64,000 nucleotides of DNA from Corynebacterium pacaense (GTDB lineage Bacteria; Actinomycetota; Actinomycetes; Mycobacteriales; Mycobacteriaceae), in NCBI RefSeq assembly GCF_900169525.1, contig NZ_LT821240.1:1127684-1191683 (forward strand), read 5' to 3'. Of the stretch, positions 10,168 to 18,943 are shown one piece after another. The notes beneath the pieces are model-generated. The model did not search any database, was not told the DNA's origin, and was given only the letters and a program-made list of their open reading frames with translations. Position 1 is the stretch's first letter. Every line of letters starts with the position of its first letter. The position numbers and the translations under genes were made by a program.

Positions 10168-11192
10168 CGGGATCTCCTTCCGAATCTGATGAGAATTATC
10201 GCAAAGATGGGCACGCCCACCAGCGCGGTGATCACCCCGACGGGGATCTCCACCGGATCGGCAATGGTGCGTCCCATCGTGTCCACCCAGATCATGAACA
10301 CCGCCCCCCAGAGTGCCACCATGGGGATCAGGCGGCGGTGCATCGAGCCGACCAGGAGCCGGCACACGTGGGGCATGACCAGCCCGACGAAACCGATGGC
10401 CCCGGAGCTCGCCACGATGGTGGCGGTCAGCAGCGCGGTGACCAGCAGCAGCACCAGCCGCGTTCTCACGATGTCAATGCCCAGCGCCGCGGCTGAATCC
10501 TCACCGAAGGCGAAGGCGTCGAGCACCTGCGAGTGCAGGAAGATCACGCCCGCGCACAGCAGGAGCACCACGGCCGTGATGCCCACCGTCTCCCAGGATG
10601 AGGAGCTCAGCGAGCCAAGCAGCCAGTGGAGCACGCCGCGCGTGGTCTGGGAATCGGCGGACATCATGATGATGAAGCTGGTCAGTGCCGAAAACAGCTG
10701 GGTGATGGCGACACCGGCGAGGATGATCTTCTGCATTCCCCCGCCGGCGGCCCTGGTCAGCAGCAGTACCAGGGCGAAGGACAACAGGGCGCCGAGGAAG
10801 GCGCCGGCCGACATCGCCAGCGCCGATGCCGCAGCCGAGGTGACCACCACCAGCACCGCGCCGGTGGAGGCGCCGGAGCTGACGCCGAGGATGAAGGGAT
10901 CCGCCAGCTGATTGCGCAGCAGCGACTGCAGGACCACCCCGCACAGCCCCAGACCGGCACCGGCCAGCCCGGCCATCAGGGCACGGGGCATGCGCAGCTC
11001 CCATACCGTCGCCGCCTGCACCGTCGACAGTTCCGGCGCCGGGCCGAGGCCCACCCTGTTCAGAATCACCTGCCAGGCGTCCAGGGTGGACAGGTGGACG
11101 GGGCCGAAGGTCACCGACATGCCGATGGAGAACACCACCGCGGTAATCCCGACCACCGCCCAGAGCCAGGGGCTGAGTTTCTGGAGCACCAC
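10164..11192 (-). CDS. ABC transporter permease, FecCD/BtuC family (predicted vitamin B12 import)
   Basis: 342-residue polytopic membrane protein of the FecCD family with about ten hydrophobic segments. The family core GLAGAGLGLCG and the C-terminal GFVGLVMPHVCRLLVG region, which contacts the ATPase, are present. It begins at GTG 11192, whose first base is also part of the TAG stop of the binding-protein gene, and ends overlapping the ATPase start. The tight overlaps give a btuF-btuC-btuD order. The substrate is inferred from the operon's riboswitch, not from the protein itself. Confidence 0.88.
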   Translation of the reverse strand: MVLQKLSPWLWAVVGITAVVFSIGMSVTFGPVHLSTLDAWQVILNRVGLGPAPELSTVQAATVWELRMPRALMAGLAGAGLGLCGVVLQSLLRNQLADPFILGVSSGASTGAVLVVVTSAAASALAMSAGAFLGALLSFALVLLLTRAAGGGMQKIILAGVAITQLFSALTSFIIMMSADSQTTRGVLHWLLGSLSSSSWETVGITAVVLLLCAGVIFLHSQVLDAFAFGEDSAAALGIDIVRTRLVLLLVTALLTATIVASSGAIGFVGLVMPHVCRLLVGSMHRRLIPMVALWGAVFMIWVDTMGRTIADPVEIPVGVITALVGVPIFAIILIRFGRRSR

Positions 11193-12217
11193 TAGCGCAG
11201 GCCGAGTTCCCGCAGCCCCGCGGCCACCTTCTCGGCACCGTCGACGGTGCGGATCGAGGGGTTCATGTCCGCTCCCGCCACATAGATGATGCGGTTGTTC
11301 CGCACCGCGCTCATCTGGCTGGCCACGGGATGGTTCTTCAGGAACTCCACCTTCGCATCACCGGTCTCCGCCGTCTGGGATTTGCGGGTGAGGTCACCGA
11401 GGACGAGGACGTCGGGATCAGCCTGTGCCACGGCCTCCCAGTTGATCTGTGGCCATTCCTCGGTGCGATCGGCGAAGACGTTGTCCAGGTTCAGCTGGTC
11501 CGCGATGATCTGCGGGGCGCCGTAGCCGCCGGCCATGTAGGGGGATTCGGAGTTGGCGAACCAGAAGGCGGCGGTGAGCGGCTCCCCCTCGGCCCGGACG
11601 GCCGTCATACGGGCGTCCAGCCCGTTGACCAGGTCCTGTGCTGCGGTGGGGGCGTCGAAAAGCAGACCAAGGTCCTCGATGTCGCGGTAGATGTCATCCA
11701 TGCCGAGCTTCTCTCCGCGCTCGCCGTCATCATTGCCCAGACGCGACTTCACGCAGTCGGAATGCGCGATATATGCGGGTACACCGACCCTGGCGTAGGA
11801 ATCGAAGGATCCGGAGGCGCCGTCGGAGAGGGTGCTGGCGAAGCTCGCTGCGACCAGGTCCGGTTCGGTGGCCAGGACGGTTTCCAGGGACGCGTCATTG
11901 TCCGCCAGACGCGGGATCGTCTCATTGGCCTTCTCCAGTTCGGGAAGGACCGGATCGGTCCAGGTGGCGGTTCCCACCACACGGTCCCCCAGACCCATCG
12001 ACAGCAGGATCTCCGTTATGCCCTGGTTGAGGGCCACGGCGCGCTCCGGCGCCCGGTCCACCACGACGGAATTGCCGCAGCTGTCGACGGTGACCGGATA
12101 GTTTCCTGCGGGCTGCGCGGCGGTCGGCGTACTGGTGGTGGTATCGCCTGAGGAACACGCGACCACGGTCAGTGATGAGGCGATGATGATCGCCGCCAGG
12201 GTACGGGACTTGGACAT
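11192..12217 (-). CDS. Substrate-binding lipoprotein of the ABC importer, BtuF/FepB type
   Basis: 341 residues. N-terminal signal with lipobox VVAC, lipid-modified Cys at residue 21, then a low-complexity Ser/Thr linker and a Peripla_BP_2 fold (VVVDRAPERAVALNQGITEILL; the LVLGDLTRK and NNRIIYVAGADMNPS regions). It should sit on the outer face of the cytoplasmic membrane and hand ligand to the FecCD permease. A weak AAAAGG lies before the ATG at 12217. First gene of the three-gene operon, 70-odd bases downstream of the cobalamin aptamer, so the ligand is predicted to be cobalamin or another corrinoid rather than a ferric siderophore. Confidence 0.87.
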   Translation of the reverse strand: MSKSRTLAAIIIASSLTVVACSSGDTTTSTPTAAQPAGNYPVTVDSCGNSVVVDRAPERAVALNQGITEILLSMGLGDRVVGTATWTDPVLPELEKANETIPRLADNDASLETVLATEPDLVAASFASTLSDGASGSFDSYARVGVPAYIAHSDCVKSRLGNDDGERGEKLGMDDIYRDIEDLGLLFDAPTAAQDLVNGLDARMTAVRAEGEPLTAAFWFANSESPYMAGGYGAPQIIADQLNLDNVFADRTEEWPQINWEAVAQADPDVLVLGDLTRKSQTAETGDAKVEFLKNHPVASQMSAVRNNRIIYVAGADMNPSIRTVDGAEKVAAGLRELGLR

Positions 12218-12289
12218 GGATGGACCTTTTCCACTTAGCAGCCCGGATCATCGCGTCTCCGTCGGCTGACAACTGGCCCACCCCGGAGT

Positions 12290-12465
12290 GAGGCGGGCGC
12301 CGGCAGGTCTTCGGACTCCCACCCCCGGCGACCCGCGCCTTCCCGGTGTGAACCAGTGGCATCGAAACGGGCGCCTTCGCAGGTGGTTACCGCTGCGCGT
12401 CAGTCACGGATTCCCACCGTGTTCCCCGGCTCCGCCGAAATCGGAGCCGCCGGCAACGCTGAGTA
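12290..12465 (-). promoter_or_regulatory. Cobalamin (adenosylcobalamin-type) riboswitch
   Basis: Read on the minus strand, the leader of the importer operon contains the ordered conserved blocks of the cobalamin aptamer. These are GGGGAAcacGGTGGGAATCC (complement of about 12408-12428), GACTG and GCAGCGGTAA, then GCCACTGG, CCGGGAAGGC, and finally the B12 box GAGTCCGAAGACCTGCC ending at 12301. GCCGGC elements at both ends (about 12300-12305 and 12448-12453) can close stem P1. A TATACT candidate -10 lies immediately upstream (complement of about 12461-12466). Expected action: B12 binding turns the operon off by hiding the ribosome-binding site or by termination. No clear T-run terminator is visible, so translational control is more likely. 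Confidence 0.92.
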
Positions 12466-12660
12466 TAGAACATCGGGTGTCCCCCATCGCGGGGAGCCGG
12501 GGATGAGTGTGCCTTGACAACAGCATGGGACTGCTCTGGCAATTCCCCCTGAAACCCGCTTCGGCTAAAGACACCCGCCGACCAATCCGGTTCAATTGAC
12601 CCGTCAACTAAATATCCCGTGCGGTGCCCCGCATCCGGGACCCGTCCAGAAGGAGACCCC

Positions 12661-13362
12661 ATGCCCACCCCGAACATTCGCCGCCGCTGGATCATCGGCG
12701 TCATCACCCTTATTGCGCTGGTGGCCGTGATCCTCATCGGCACCCGCATCTACGCTTCCACCGTCTCCTCCCGCGCCGAGGATTCCCCGACGCTGTCCGC
12801 ACCGCCGCCGGCACCGGACCGCGCGCAGGACCGGGCACCGACCGGGATCGAGGGAACATGGACGACCACCACCGGCTCCTGGGCCGGCTACCGCCTCGAT
12901 GAGGTCCTCAACGGATCCGACGTGACGGTCACCGGCCGCACCGACAACGTCACGGCGACGATTGTGGTCACCGGACAGGAGCTTGTCGACGCCACCGTCA
13001 CCGTCCCGGTCGCCGATATCACCACCGACTCGGACCGCAGGGACAACTATTTCCGGACCTCGGCGATCGACACCGCCGCGCACCCGGAGGCCACCTTCAC
13101 GCTGACCTCATCGATCGACGTGTCCCGGGCCGTCGAGGAGGGACAGGCCACGATCCCGCTGACCGGTGAGCTCAGCATCAACGGGCAGACCCGGACCGTC
13201 TCCGTCGATGCGGAGACCGCGTTCGGACAGAACTCAGCCCAGATCATCGGCCAGATCCCCGTCACCTGGAGTGACTTCGGGGTGCAGGCGCCCGATCTGG
13301 GCTTCGTCTCGGTTGAGGATTCCGGCTTCATCGAGTTTTCACTCAACGTCGGGCGGAGCTGA
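12661..13362 (+). CDS. YceI-family (lipocalin-like) exported protein
   Basis: 233 residues. A short basic N-terminus and one hydrophobic segment (about residues 9-28) anchor or export the protein; the rest is a YceI beta-barrel domain of the isoprenoid-binding type. Typical elements are IEGTWTTTTGS near the start, VADITTDSDRRDNYFRT, HPEATFTLTS, LTGELSINGQTRTV and a closing GFIEFSLNV. Start is the ATG at 12661, with AGAAGGAG 7 nt upstream; an upstream in-frame start would lack a ribosome-binding site. It stands alone between the B12 locus and an IS relic. The ligand is unknown. Confidence 0.85.
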   Translation: MPTPNIRRRWIIGVITLIALVAVILIGTRIYASTVSSRAEDSPTLSAPPPAPDRAQDRAPTGIEGTWTTTTGSWAGYRLDEVLNGSDVTVTGRTDNVTATIVVTGQELVDATVTVPVADITTDSDRRDNYFRTSAIDTAAHPEATFTLTSSIDVSRAVEEGQATIPLTGELSINGQTRTVSVDAETAFGQNSAQIIGQIPVTWSDFGVQAPDLGFVSVEDSGFIEFSLNVGRS

Positions 13363-13367
13363 TCCGC

Positions 13368-13456
13368 CGCGCCGGGATGGGGTATGCCTCGTCGACGACC
13401 GGGCGGGCGACCTTGAGACGGTGACGTGGGGTCAATGCTGCGTTAGCATGAGACAT
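13368..13456 (-). pseudogene. N-terminal fragment of an IS481-family transposase (relic)
   Basis: From the ATG at 13456 the minus strand reads MSHANAALTPRHRLKVARPV followed by VDEAYPIP, which matches the usual N-terminus of IS481-type transposases (MSHANA.LTP..R...AR). It then stops resembling the family where it meets the end of the YceI gene. No helix-turn-helix or DDE region remains, so only the first 25-30 codons survive. Directly upstream (13457-13519) is a long inverted repeat that was probably part of the same element's end. The relic marks an old insertion and deletion event. Confidence 0.55.
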
Positions 13457-13519
13457 CGAAGACCTCTCGTGTGACCGGGTTGGATTAAGGCACATCCCAT
13501 TCCACACGAGAGGTCTTCG
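13457..13519. repeat. Perfect 17-bp inverted repeat, probable IS-end remnant
   Basis: CGAAGACCTCTCGTGTG at 13457-13473 is repeated as its exact reverse complement at 13503-13519, with a 29-nt spacer. GACAT/ATGTC continues the pairing beyond a 2-nt bulge. There is no T-run after either arm, so it is not a typical intrinsic terminator, although it could still act as one between the convergent YceI and lactate permease genes. It lies just before the relic transposase start, so it probably belonged to that element's promoter/leader. Confidence 0.6.
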
Positions 13520-13577
13520 TCATGTCAGTCATGTCACCGAATCACACGGATTCGACCAACGTCTACGGTCAGTACAC

Positions 13578-15215
13578 CTAGGGCAGCATCCAGGACAGCA
13601 CCGTGGATTGCAGACCCACGATCAGACACATGGCCGCAAGCAGTCCGAGGCTCCACCAGATCACCTTGCGGAAGATCTCGGATTCCTTGTTGATCAGCCC
13701 CACCGCCGTGGCCGCGATGGTCAGGTTCTGCGGGGAGATCATCTTGCCCACCACACCGCCGGAGGTGTTCGCGGCGACAAGGAGCGTCGGATCGATTCCT
13801 GCCTTCTCCGCTGCTGCCTGCTGCAGGGTGGCGAACAGCGCGTTGGCGGAGGTGTCGGAACCGGTGACCGCGGTACCGAGCCAGCCGAGGATCGGGGAAA
13901 GGAAGGCGAAGGCCGCACCGGTTCCGGCGATCCAGTGGCCGATCGTGATCGTCTGACCGGATTGGTTCATCACATAGGCCAGGGAGAGCACCGATGCCAC
14001 CGTGAGGATGGAAAAGCGCATCTTGACCAGGTTGCGGCCGTAGATCCCGAGCGAATCACCGGCGCTGACGCGGTAGACGATGGCGATGACGACACCGCAG
14101 ATCAGCAGCAGGGTACCCGGTGAGGACAACCAGCTGAAGGTGTAGATTGTACTGGTTACGGGCTCCCCGTTGGCGCCGAGAATATGTCCGTGCAGACCCG
14201 GCCAGGGAATCTTGACATCGGTGGAGGCGAGAAACTTGATCGCCGGGGTCCAGAGCTTGGCCACCGAGAACACGATGATCACCAGGAGATAGGGAAACAG
14301 TGCCATCCAGGTGCGCGCCGGTGTCAGCGTGCCGGTCGCCGCCGCGGGGGCGGTGTTGTCCACGTCCTCGGCGCGCAGGCGCGCCCGCGCCTCATCGCCG
14401 CCCTTGGGCTGCCAGAAGCGGAGCATGATCACCGCGGCCGCGAGACCGCAGAGGGAGGCGATGATGTCGGTGAGCTCGACGGAGATCCAGGTGGCCGAGA
14501 CCCACTGCGCCACGGAGAAGGTCACACCGATCACGAGCGCGATCGGCCAGGTCTCCCGCAGCCCGCGCTTGCCGTCGGCGAGCAGGACCAGGAAGAGGGG
14601 AACCAGGAAGGCCAGCAACGGGGTCTGGTGTCCGACATAGGCGCCGATGCTCTGGTAATCGATACCGGTGAGGTTTCCCGCTGTGATGATCGGGATGGCG
14701 ATGGCGCCGAAGGCGACCGGAGCGGTGTTGGCCAGCAGCACCGTCGTTGCCGCACGCATCGGGGAGAATCCCACGGCCAGCAGCATCACGCCGGTGATCG
14801 CCACGGGCGCGCCGAATCCGGCGAGTGCCTCAAGAAGTCCGCCGAAGCAGAAGGCGATGATGATCGCCTGGACCCGCGGATCATCGGAGACGCGGTTGAT
14901 GACCAGGCGCAGATCCTCGAAGCGTCCGGATTTCACCGTCAGGTCATAGAGCCAGATGGCGTTGATCACGATCCACATGATCGGGAAGAGCCCGAAGGCG
15001 AAACCCTGCGTGGCCGAGAGTGCGGTGAGATGGATGGGCATCTGATAGGCGAAAACCGCAACTAGGACGGCTACGAGGAGTGCGGTCAGTCCCGCCCAGT
15101 GGGCCTTCCACCGCAGCGCTCCCAGCAGGAGGAAGACGGTGGCCAGGGGAAGCATGGCAATCAGAGATGAGACGGCCAGGCTGTCCGCGACAGGGGCCAG
15201 GTCAGGTGTGTACAT
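13578..15215 (-). CDS. lldP: L-lactate permease family transporter
   Basis: 545-residue LctP/LldP-family membrane protein with about 12-14 hydrophobic helices, expected to import lactate (and possibly glycolate) with protons. Recognisable segments are FGLFPIMWIVINAIWLY, the GGLLEALAGFGAPVAI signature, and a C-terminal GGVVGKMISPQNLTIAATAVGL. Length is normal for the family. The gene is 44 nt downstream of the D-lactate dehydrogenase gene on the same strand, so transporter and enzyme are probably co-transcribed. Orthology to the C. glutamicum lactate permease gene is not claimed, because its neighbours there differ. Confidence 0.88.
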   Translation of the reverse strand: MYTPDLAPVADSLAVSSLIAMLPLATVFLLLGALRWKAHWAGLTALLVAVLVAVFAYQMPIHLTALSATQGFAFGLFPIMWIVINAIWLYDLTVKSGRFEDLRLVINRVSDDPRVQAIIIAFCFGGLLEALAGFGAPVAITGVMLLAVGFSPMRAATTVLLANTAPVAFGAIAIPIITAGNLTGIDYQSIGAYVGHQTPLLAFLVPLFLVLLADGKRGLRETWPIALVIGVTFSVAQWVSATWISVELTDIIASLCGLAAAVIMLRFWQPKGGDEARARLRAEDVDNTAPAAATGTLTPARTWMALFPYLLVIIVFSVAKLWTPAIKFLASTDVKIPWPGLHGHILGANGEPVTSTIYTFSWLSSPGTLLLICGVVIAIVYRVSAGDSLGIYGRNLVKMRFSILTVASVLSLAYVMNQSGQTITIGHWIAGTGAAFAFLSPILGWLGTAVTGSDTSANALFATLQQAAAEKAGIDPTLLVAANTSGGVVGKMISPQNLTIAATAVGLINKESEIFRKVIWWSLGLLAAMCLIVGLQSTVLSWMLP

Positions 15216-15259
15216 GTCAGGGGCTTTCAGTAATCAGGGTGGGATATCAGGAGGGCCGG

Positions 15260-18100
15260 TCAGGAGGGTCGGGTCGACTTTTCCAGGACCTCGAGGATGT
15301 GGACATAGGGGGTGCCGGTCGCCCGGGTCATCCCGATTTCGCAGGTGCGGTTGCAGGAGGCGTGATCTGAGGCGTTGAGTCTTTTCACATCCGCGGCCTC
15401 GGGTGCGGTTGCCGAGGCGGTGAGCTCGGGATGCAGCATCCCGCGGTCGCCGGCGAAGGCGCAGCATCCCCAGTTCTCGGGGATGTTGACGGTCTCGGCC
15501 GCCGACTCGGCGATGGCGCGCAGATCCCCCACCAGACCCAGGTGGGTCGAGGAGCAGGTGGGGTGGAGGGTCAGCGACTCCCTGGCGTGGGTCACCTCAA
15601 GCGCGGGCAGAACCTGCTCGGCGACGAAGCTCACGGCATCGACGACGGTGATCTCGGGATCCTCGTGCACCAGTTTGGCAAATCCCTCCGTACAGCTCGC
15701 CGCGTCGCTGATCACCGGAAGCCGGCCGTTGTCGCTGGCGGCCCGAACGCTGGCGCGCACGCGGTCCTCCATGGTCCGGTGCCCCGCGGCGTAGCCCTTT
15801 GAGCTCCACGGGGTACCGCAGCACAGCTTCTCCACATCGGCGGGCACCAGCAGGGTGATCCCGGCGCGCACGAGCAGACGCCTCAAGGCCTCGGTGACCC
15901 CGATCTCGCCGTCCTCTGCTCCGAACATGGAGTTCACACACGCCGGGACATAGACGCCGCGGACCTCGGTGCCCTCGCCGGGAGTCGCACCGAAGTAGCC
16001 GGAGTCCCTCGAACGCGCGGGGCCGCCACCGGGCAGGCCCGCGGAGTACTCGGGCATGACATCATCACCGACGACGGCACGTCCGACCGTGGTCACCCCC
16101 TTGACCAGGGGTGCGGGGAGCTTCGCGGCGGTGCTCAGGGCGATGGAACCGGCACGCGTCACCGTTGCCCATCCCTTCGCCGCCACGTTCCAGCCGCCGG
16201 CGAGAACAGGCTGCGCACTCTCGCGTCGCAGTCGCCTGACCAGGTCACCGGTGTTGATCTGGACAGGGCAGGCGGTCTGGCACATGCCATCGACCGCGCA
16301 GGTCTGCACGCCGTCGTAGTCGTATTCATCCTCGAGCCGATCCGCGAAGGCCAGGTCACCGCGGGCGCGTGCGGCGGCCTCCGAGCGGCGGATGACGATG
16401 CGCTGCCGCGGGGTCAGCGTGAGGTTGCGGCTCGGGCAGACCGGCTCGCAGTATCCGCACTCCACGCAGCGGTCCACCTCGATCTCGACCGACTCCGCCA
16501 GTTTGATGTTGCGCACGTGCGCCTGCGGATCCTCATCGAGGATGATGCCGGGATTGAGGGTATAGCCCGGATCGCAGGCGGCCTTGAGCTCCTGCATCAC
16601 CTCGTAGAGTTCGTCGCCGTACTGTCGGCGCACATACGGGGCCATGGCGCGACCCGTTCCGTGTTCGGCCTTGAGGTTGCCGCCTGCGCCGAGCACGAGA
16701 TCGACCATGCCCTCGTTGAAGGAGTTGTAACGGCCGAGTGCCTTATCACCCTCGAAGCGGTCGGTGAGCATGAAATGGATGTTGCCGTCCTTGGCGTGAC
16801 CGAAGATGACGCTGTCGCTGTAGCCGAAGCGCTGGAAGAGCTCCTGCAGGCTTTCGCAGGTGGCGGCGAGCTTCTCCACCGGGACCGCGATGTCCTCCAG
16901 CAGCGCCGTGGTGCCGGAGGTCCTGGCGCCGGCGACACTGGCGTAGAGCCCCTTGCGGAAGTTCCACGCCGTGGCGCGTGCCAAGGGATCCGGCGAGAAG
17001 GTCACGGCCTCCCGCAGGTGGTAGCTGCCCAGCAGCTTCGTGCCCCGCTCGGTGTACTCGGCCAGCTGCTCCTGCGCGGTCGCATGGTACTCGATGAGCA
17101 GTGCTGCCTGCCTGTCCACCTCGAAACCCTTGATCGAGGCGGGGACGTTGTCCAGCTTCTGCCCCACCCGCAGTGAGGTGGCGTCCATCAGTTCCAGGGT
17201 GGCCGCACCCGAGTCGACGAGACCGGGCAGGGAGCGGGTGGCGTCGTCAAGCGTGGGGAACACAGCCAGCGTCGTGGTGATCAGCGGGCTGACCGCAACG
17301 GTGGTGAAAACGGCCTCCGCGACGAATGCCAGGGTGCCCTCGGAACCGATGATCAGGTGGGTGAGCAGCTGGGCGGGCGAGTCGTGGTCGAGGAAGGAGT
17401 TGAGCCCGTAGCCCATGGTGTTCTTCAGTGCGAAGTGGCGGGTGATGGTGGCCACGGACTCGGGATTGCCGCGCACCCTGCGCTGCAGCTTCACCAGAGT
17501 GTCAAAGAGTTCGGGTTCGCACTCCCTGAGCTTCCGGTCCGCATCCCCGGCCCCGGAATCGATGACCGTGCCCGAGGGCAGGACGAAGGTCATCGACTCC
17601 AGGGTGCGGTAGGTGTTGAACTCGGTGCCGCAGGCCATTCCAGAGGAGTTGTTGGCGATGACACCGCCGATGGTGCAGGCACTCTCGCTGGCCGGGTCGG
17701 GGCCGAGCTTGCGGGCAAACGGCGCCAGACGGTTGTTCACCTGGCGTACCGTCGCGCCGGGCTGGACACGGACACGGTGTCCGCCGTCCAGCACCTCGAT
17801 GTCGCGGAAATGCTGGCGTACATCGACGAGGATGCCGTCGCCGGAGGACTGGCCGGCGAGACTGGTGCCGCCGGAGCGCAGCGTGACCGGAATGTTGTTC
17901 TCCCGTGCGGCGCGGAAGATGTTGCCAACCTCCTGCGCATTCGCTGCGACGACCACGGCCTCGGGTGTGTAGAGGTAGTGGGAGGCGTCGCTGGCGTAGG
18001 CGACGCGGTCGATGAGGCGGGTCCTGATTCTTTCTGGGTCCGAGACGGTGGCATCGAGAAACTTCGTCACCTGTGGGTCAGGGGTGATCGTTGTTGTCAT
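15260..18100 (-). CDS. FAD- and Fe-S-containing D-lactate/2-hydroxyacid dehydrogenase
   Basis: 946 residues combining three modules. First an FAD-binding type 4 domain (LRSGGTSLAGQSSGDG, CTIGGVIANNSSG) with its FAD-oxidase C-terminal cap. Then a ferredoxin segment with two 4Fe-4S motifs, CVECGYCEPVCPS (about 543) and CAVDGMCQTACP (about 605). Finally the CCG-type domains (YVPACVNSMFG, LCCGTPWSSKGY, GCCAFAGDRG). This architecture is that of membrane-associated quinone- or cytochrome-linked D-lactate/D-2-hydroxyglutarate dehydrogenases (YdiJ/Dld2 type). The lactate permease next door supports D-lactate, passing electrons to the respiratory chain. Start is ATG 18100 after AGAAGGA; an upstream in-frame ATG at 18154 would place the operator inside the gene. 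Confidence 0.85.
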   Translation of the reverse strand: MTTTITPDPQVTKFLDATVSDPERIRTRLIDRVAYASDASHYLYTPEAVVVAANAQEVGNIFRAARENNIPVTLRSGGTSLAGQSSGDGILVDVRQHFRDIEVLDGGHRVRVQPGATVRQVNNRLAPFARKLGPDPASESACTIGGVIANNSSGMACGTEFNTYRTLESMTFVLPSGTVIDSGAGDADRKLRECEPELFDTLVKLQRRVRGNPESVATITRHFALKNTMGYGLNSFLDHDSPAQLLTHLIIGSEGTLAFVAEAVFTTVAVSPLITTTLAVFPTLDDATRSLPGLVDSGAATLELMDATSLRVGQKLDNVPASIKGFEVDRQAALLIEYHATAQEQLAEYTERGTKLLGSYHLREAVTFSPDPLARATAWNFRKGLYASVAGARTSGTTALLEDIAVPVEKLAATCESLQELFQRFGYSDSVIFGHAKDGNIHFMLTDRFEGDKALGRYNSFNEGMVDLVLGAGGNLKAEHGTGRAMAPYVRRQYGDELYEVMQELKAACDPGYTLNPGIILDEDPQAHVRNIKLAESVEIEVDRCVECGYCEPVCPSRNLTLTPRQRIVIRRSEAAARARGDLAFADRLEDEYDYDGVQTCAVDGMCQTACPVQINTGDLVRRLRRESAQPVLAGGWNVAAKGWATVTRAGSIALSTAAKLPAPLVKGVTTVGRAVVGDDVMPEYSAGLPGGGPARSRDSGYFGATPGEGTEVRGVYVPACVNSMFGAEDGEIGVTEALRRLLVRAGITLLVPADVEKLCCGTPWSSKGYAAGHRTMEDRVRASVRAASDNGRLPVISDAASCTEGFAKLVHEDPEITVVDAVSFVAEQVLPALEVTHARESLTLHPTCSSTHLGLVGDLRAIAESAAETVNIPENWGCCAFAGDRGMLHPELTASATAPEAADVKRLNASDHASCNRTCEIGMTRATGTPYVHILEVLEKSTRPS

Positions 18101-18123
18101 GAGTCCTTCTAGGGGGTAGTTCT

Positions 18124-18155
18124 TGTCGGACAATCGGGCTGGATTGTCCGACAAG
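18124..18155. promoter_or_regulatory. Twin FCD-GntR operator palindromes between the dehydrogenase and regulator genes
   Basis: TTGTCGGACAA (18124-18134) and TTGTCCGACAA (18145-18155) are each near-perfect palindromes of the FadR/LldR type (TNGTnnGACNA), spaced 21 bp centre to centre, two helical turns. Together they form a perfect 14-bp inverted repeat with a 6-bp spacer. They lie 25-55 bp upstream of the dehydrogenase start and within the divergent promoter region, as expected for lactate-responsive repression and autoregulation by the adjacent regulator. Confidence 0.75.
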
Positions 18156-18276
18156 TATCACCCCTCCACGACCAGTGAGTCAAGTCACAGGGTGGGGGCG
18201 GGTGTGCCTTCAGCCCTTATGGGAGTCGGGGGAATGTGTGGCACAATCAACGCTGCAGAGAAATGGAGTGAATAGA

Positions 18277-18927
18277 GTGCGGCAACACAAGGGCTCACGC
18301 GCGGTGGAGATCGTTGAACACAGTCTCCGCGAACGCCTGTTCAGCGGGGAACTGAAGCCGGGAACCCCACTGGCGGAGGTTGATGTCGCGGAGCACTACG
18401 GGGTCTCACGCACCACCGCGAAGGCGGCGCTGGAGAACCTGGTCTCCTCGCGCCTGCTCAGCCGCCGGGCCTACCACACGGCGCGGGTGGCCGTGCTCGA
18501 CCCGACGAGCGTGTTCGACATCTACCGCACGCGGGGCATCCTCGAGGCCGAGGTGGTGCGCAGTCTCGCACTCACACGCCACGTCCCGGATGCCGCATTC
18601 ACCGCCAACGACGAGATCGCGGCGCTGATCGACTCCTCCCCCATGTCGCTGGTCTCCCCCGACATGCGCCTGCACACCGCACTCGTGGATGCGCTGGGCA
18701 GTGAACGCACCAGCATGATGTACCGCTCTCTCACCGATGAGATCCGCCTGTGCATGACCCAGGTGCAGAGCGCGACGCTACTCTCCAATGAGAGCATCAC
18801 CCGGGAGCACGGCCTGCTGCTCGATCACATCGAGCACGGCCGCGCCGAAGAGGCCGCCCAGCTTATCGACGCACACCTGTCCCGTGCCAGCCGCAGACTG
18901 GTGAGCCAACTGTTGGCACAACAGTAG
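18277..18927 (+). CDS. FCD-domain GntR-family transcriptional regulator (probable lactate-responsive repressor)
   Basis: 216 residues. N-terminal winged helix-turn-helix of the GntR type (LRERLFSGELKPGTPLAEVDVAEHY, then GVSRTTAKAALENL) and a C-terminal all-helical FCD ligand domain with the expected acidic/His residues (DIYRTRG.LE, DMRLHTALVDALGS, REHGLLLDHIEHG). Start chosen at GTG 18277, because GGAG lies 8 nt upstream and the domain begins soon after; longer in-frame starts add an unstructured tail. It is divergent from the D-lactate dehydrogenase/permease pair, and two palindromic half-operators lie between them, so it most likely controls lactate use. Confidence 0.82.
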   Translation: MRQHKGSRAVEIVEHSLRERLFSGELKPGTPLAEVDVAEHYGVSRTTAKAALENLVSSRLLSRRAYHTARVAVLDPTSVFDIYRTRGILEAEVVRSLALTRHVPDAAFTANDEIAALIDSSPMSLVSPDMRLHTALVDALGSERTSMMYRSLTDEIRLCMTQVQSATLLSNESITREHGLLLDHIEHGRAEEAAQLIDAHLSRASRRLVSQLLAQQ

Positions 18928-18943
18928 GCGGATCAGCCCGGGT

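Noticed and set aside
9400..12217. Iron-siderophore importer annotation
   Set aside because: The protein family is compatible, but the cobalamin riboswitch in front of the operon argues for corrinoid uptake. Not fully excluded.
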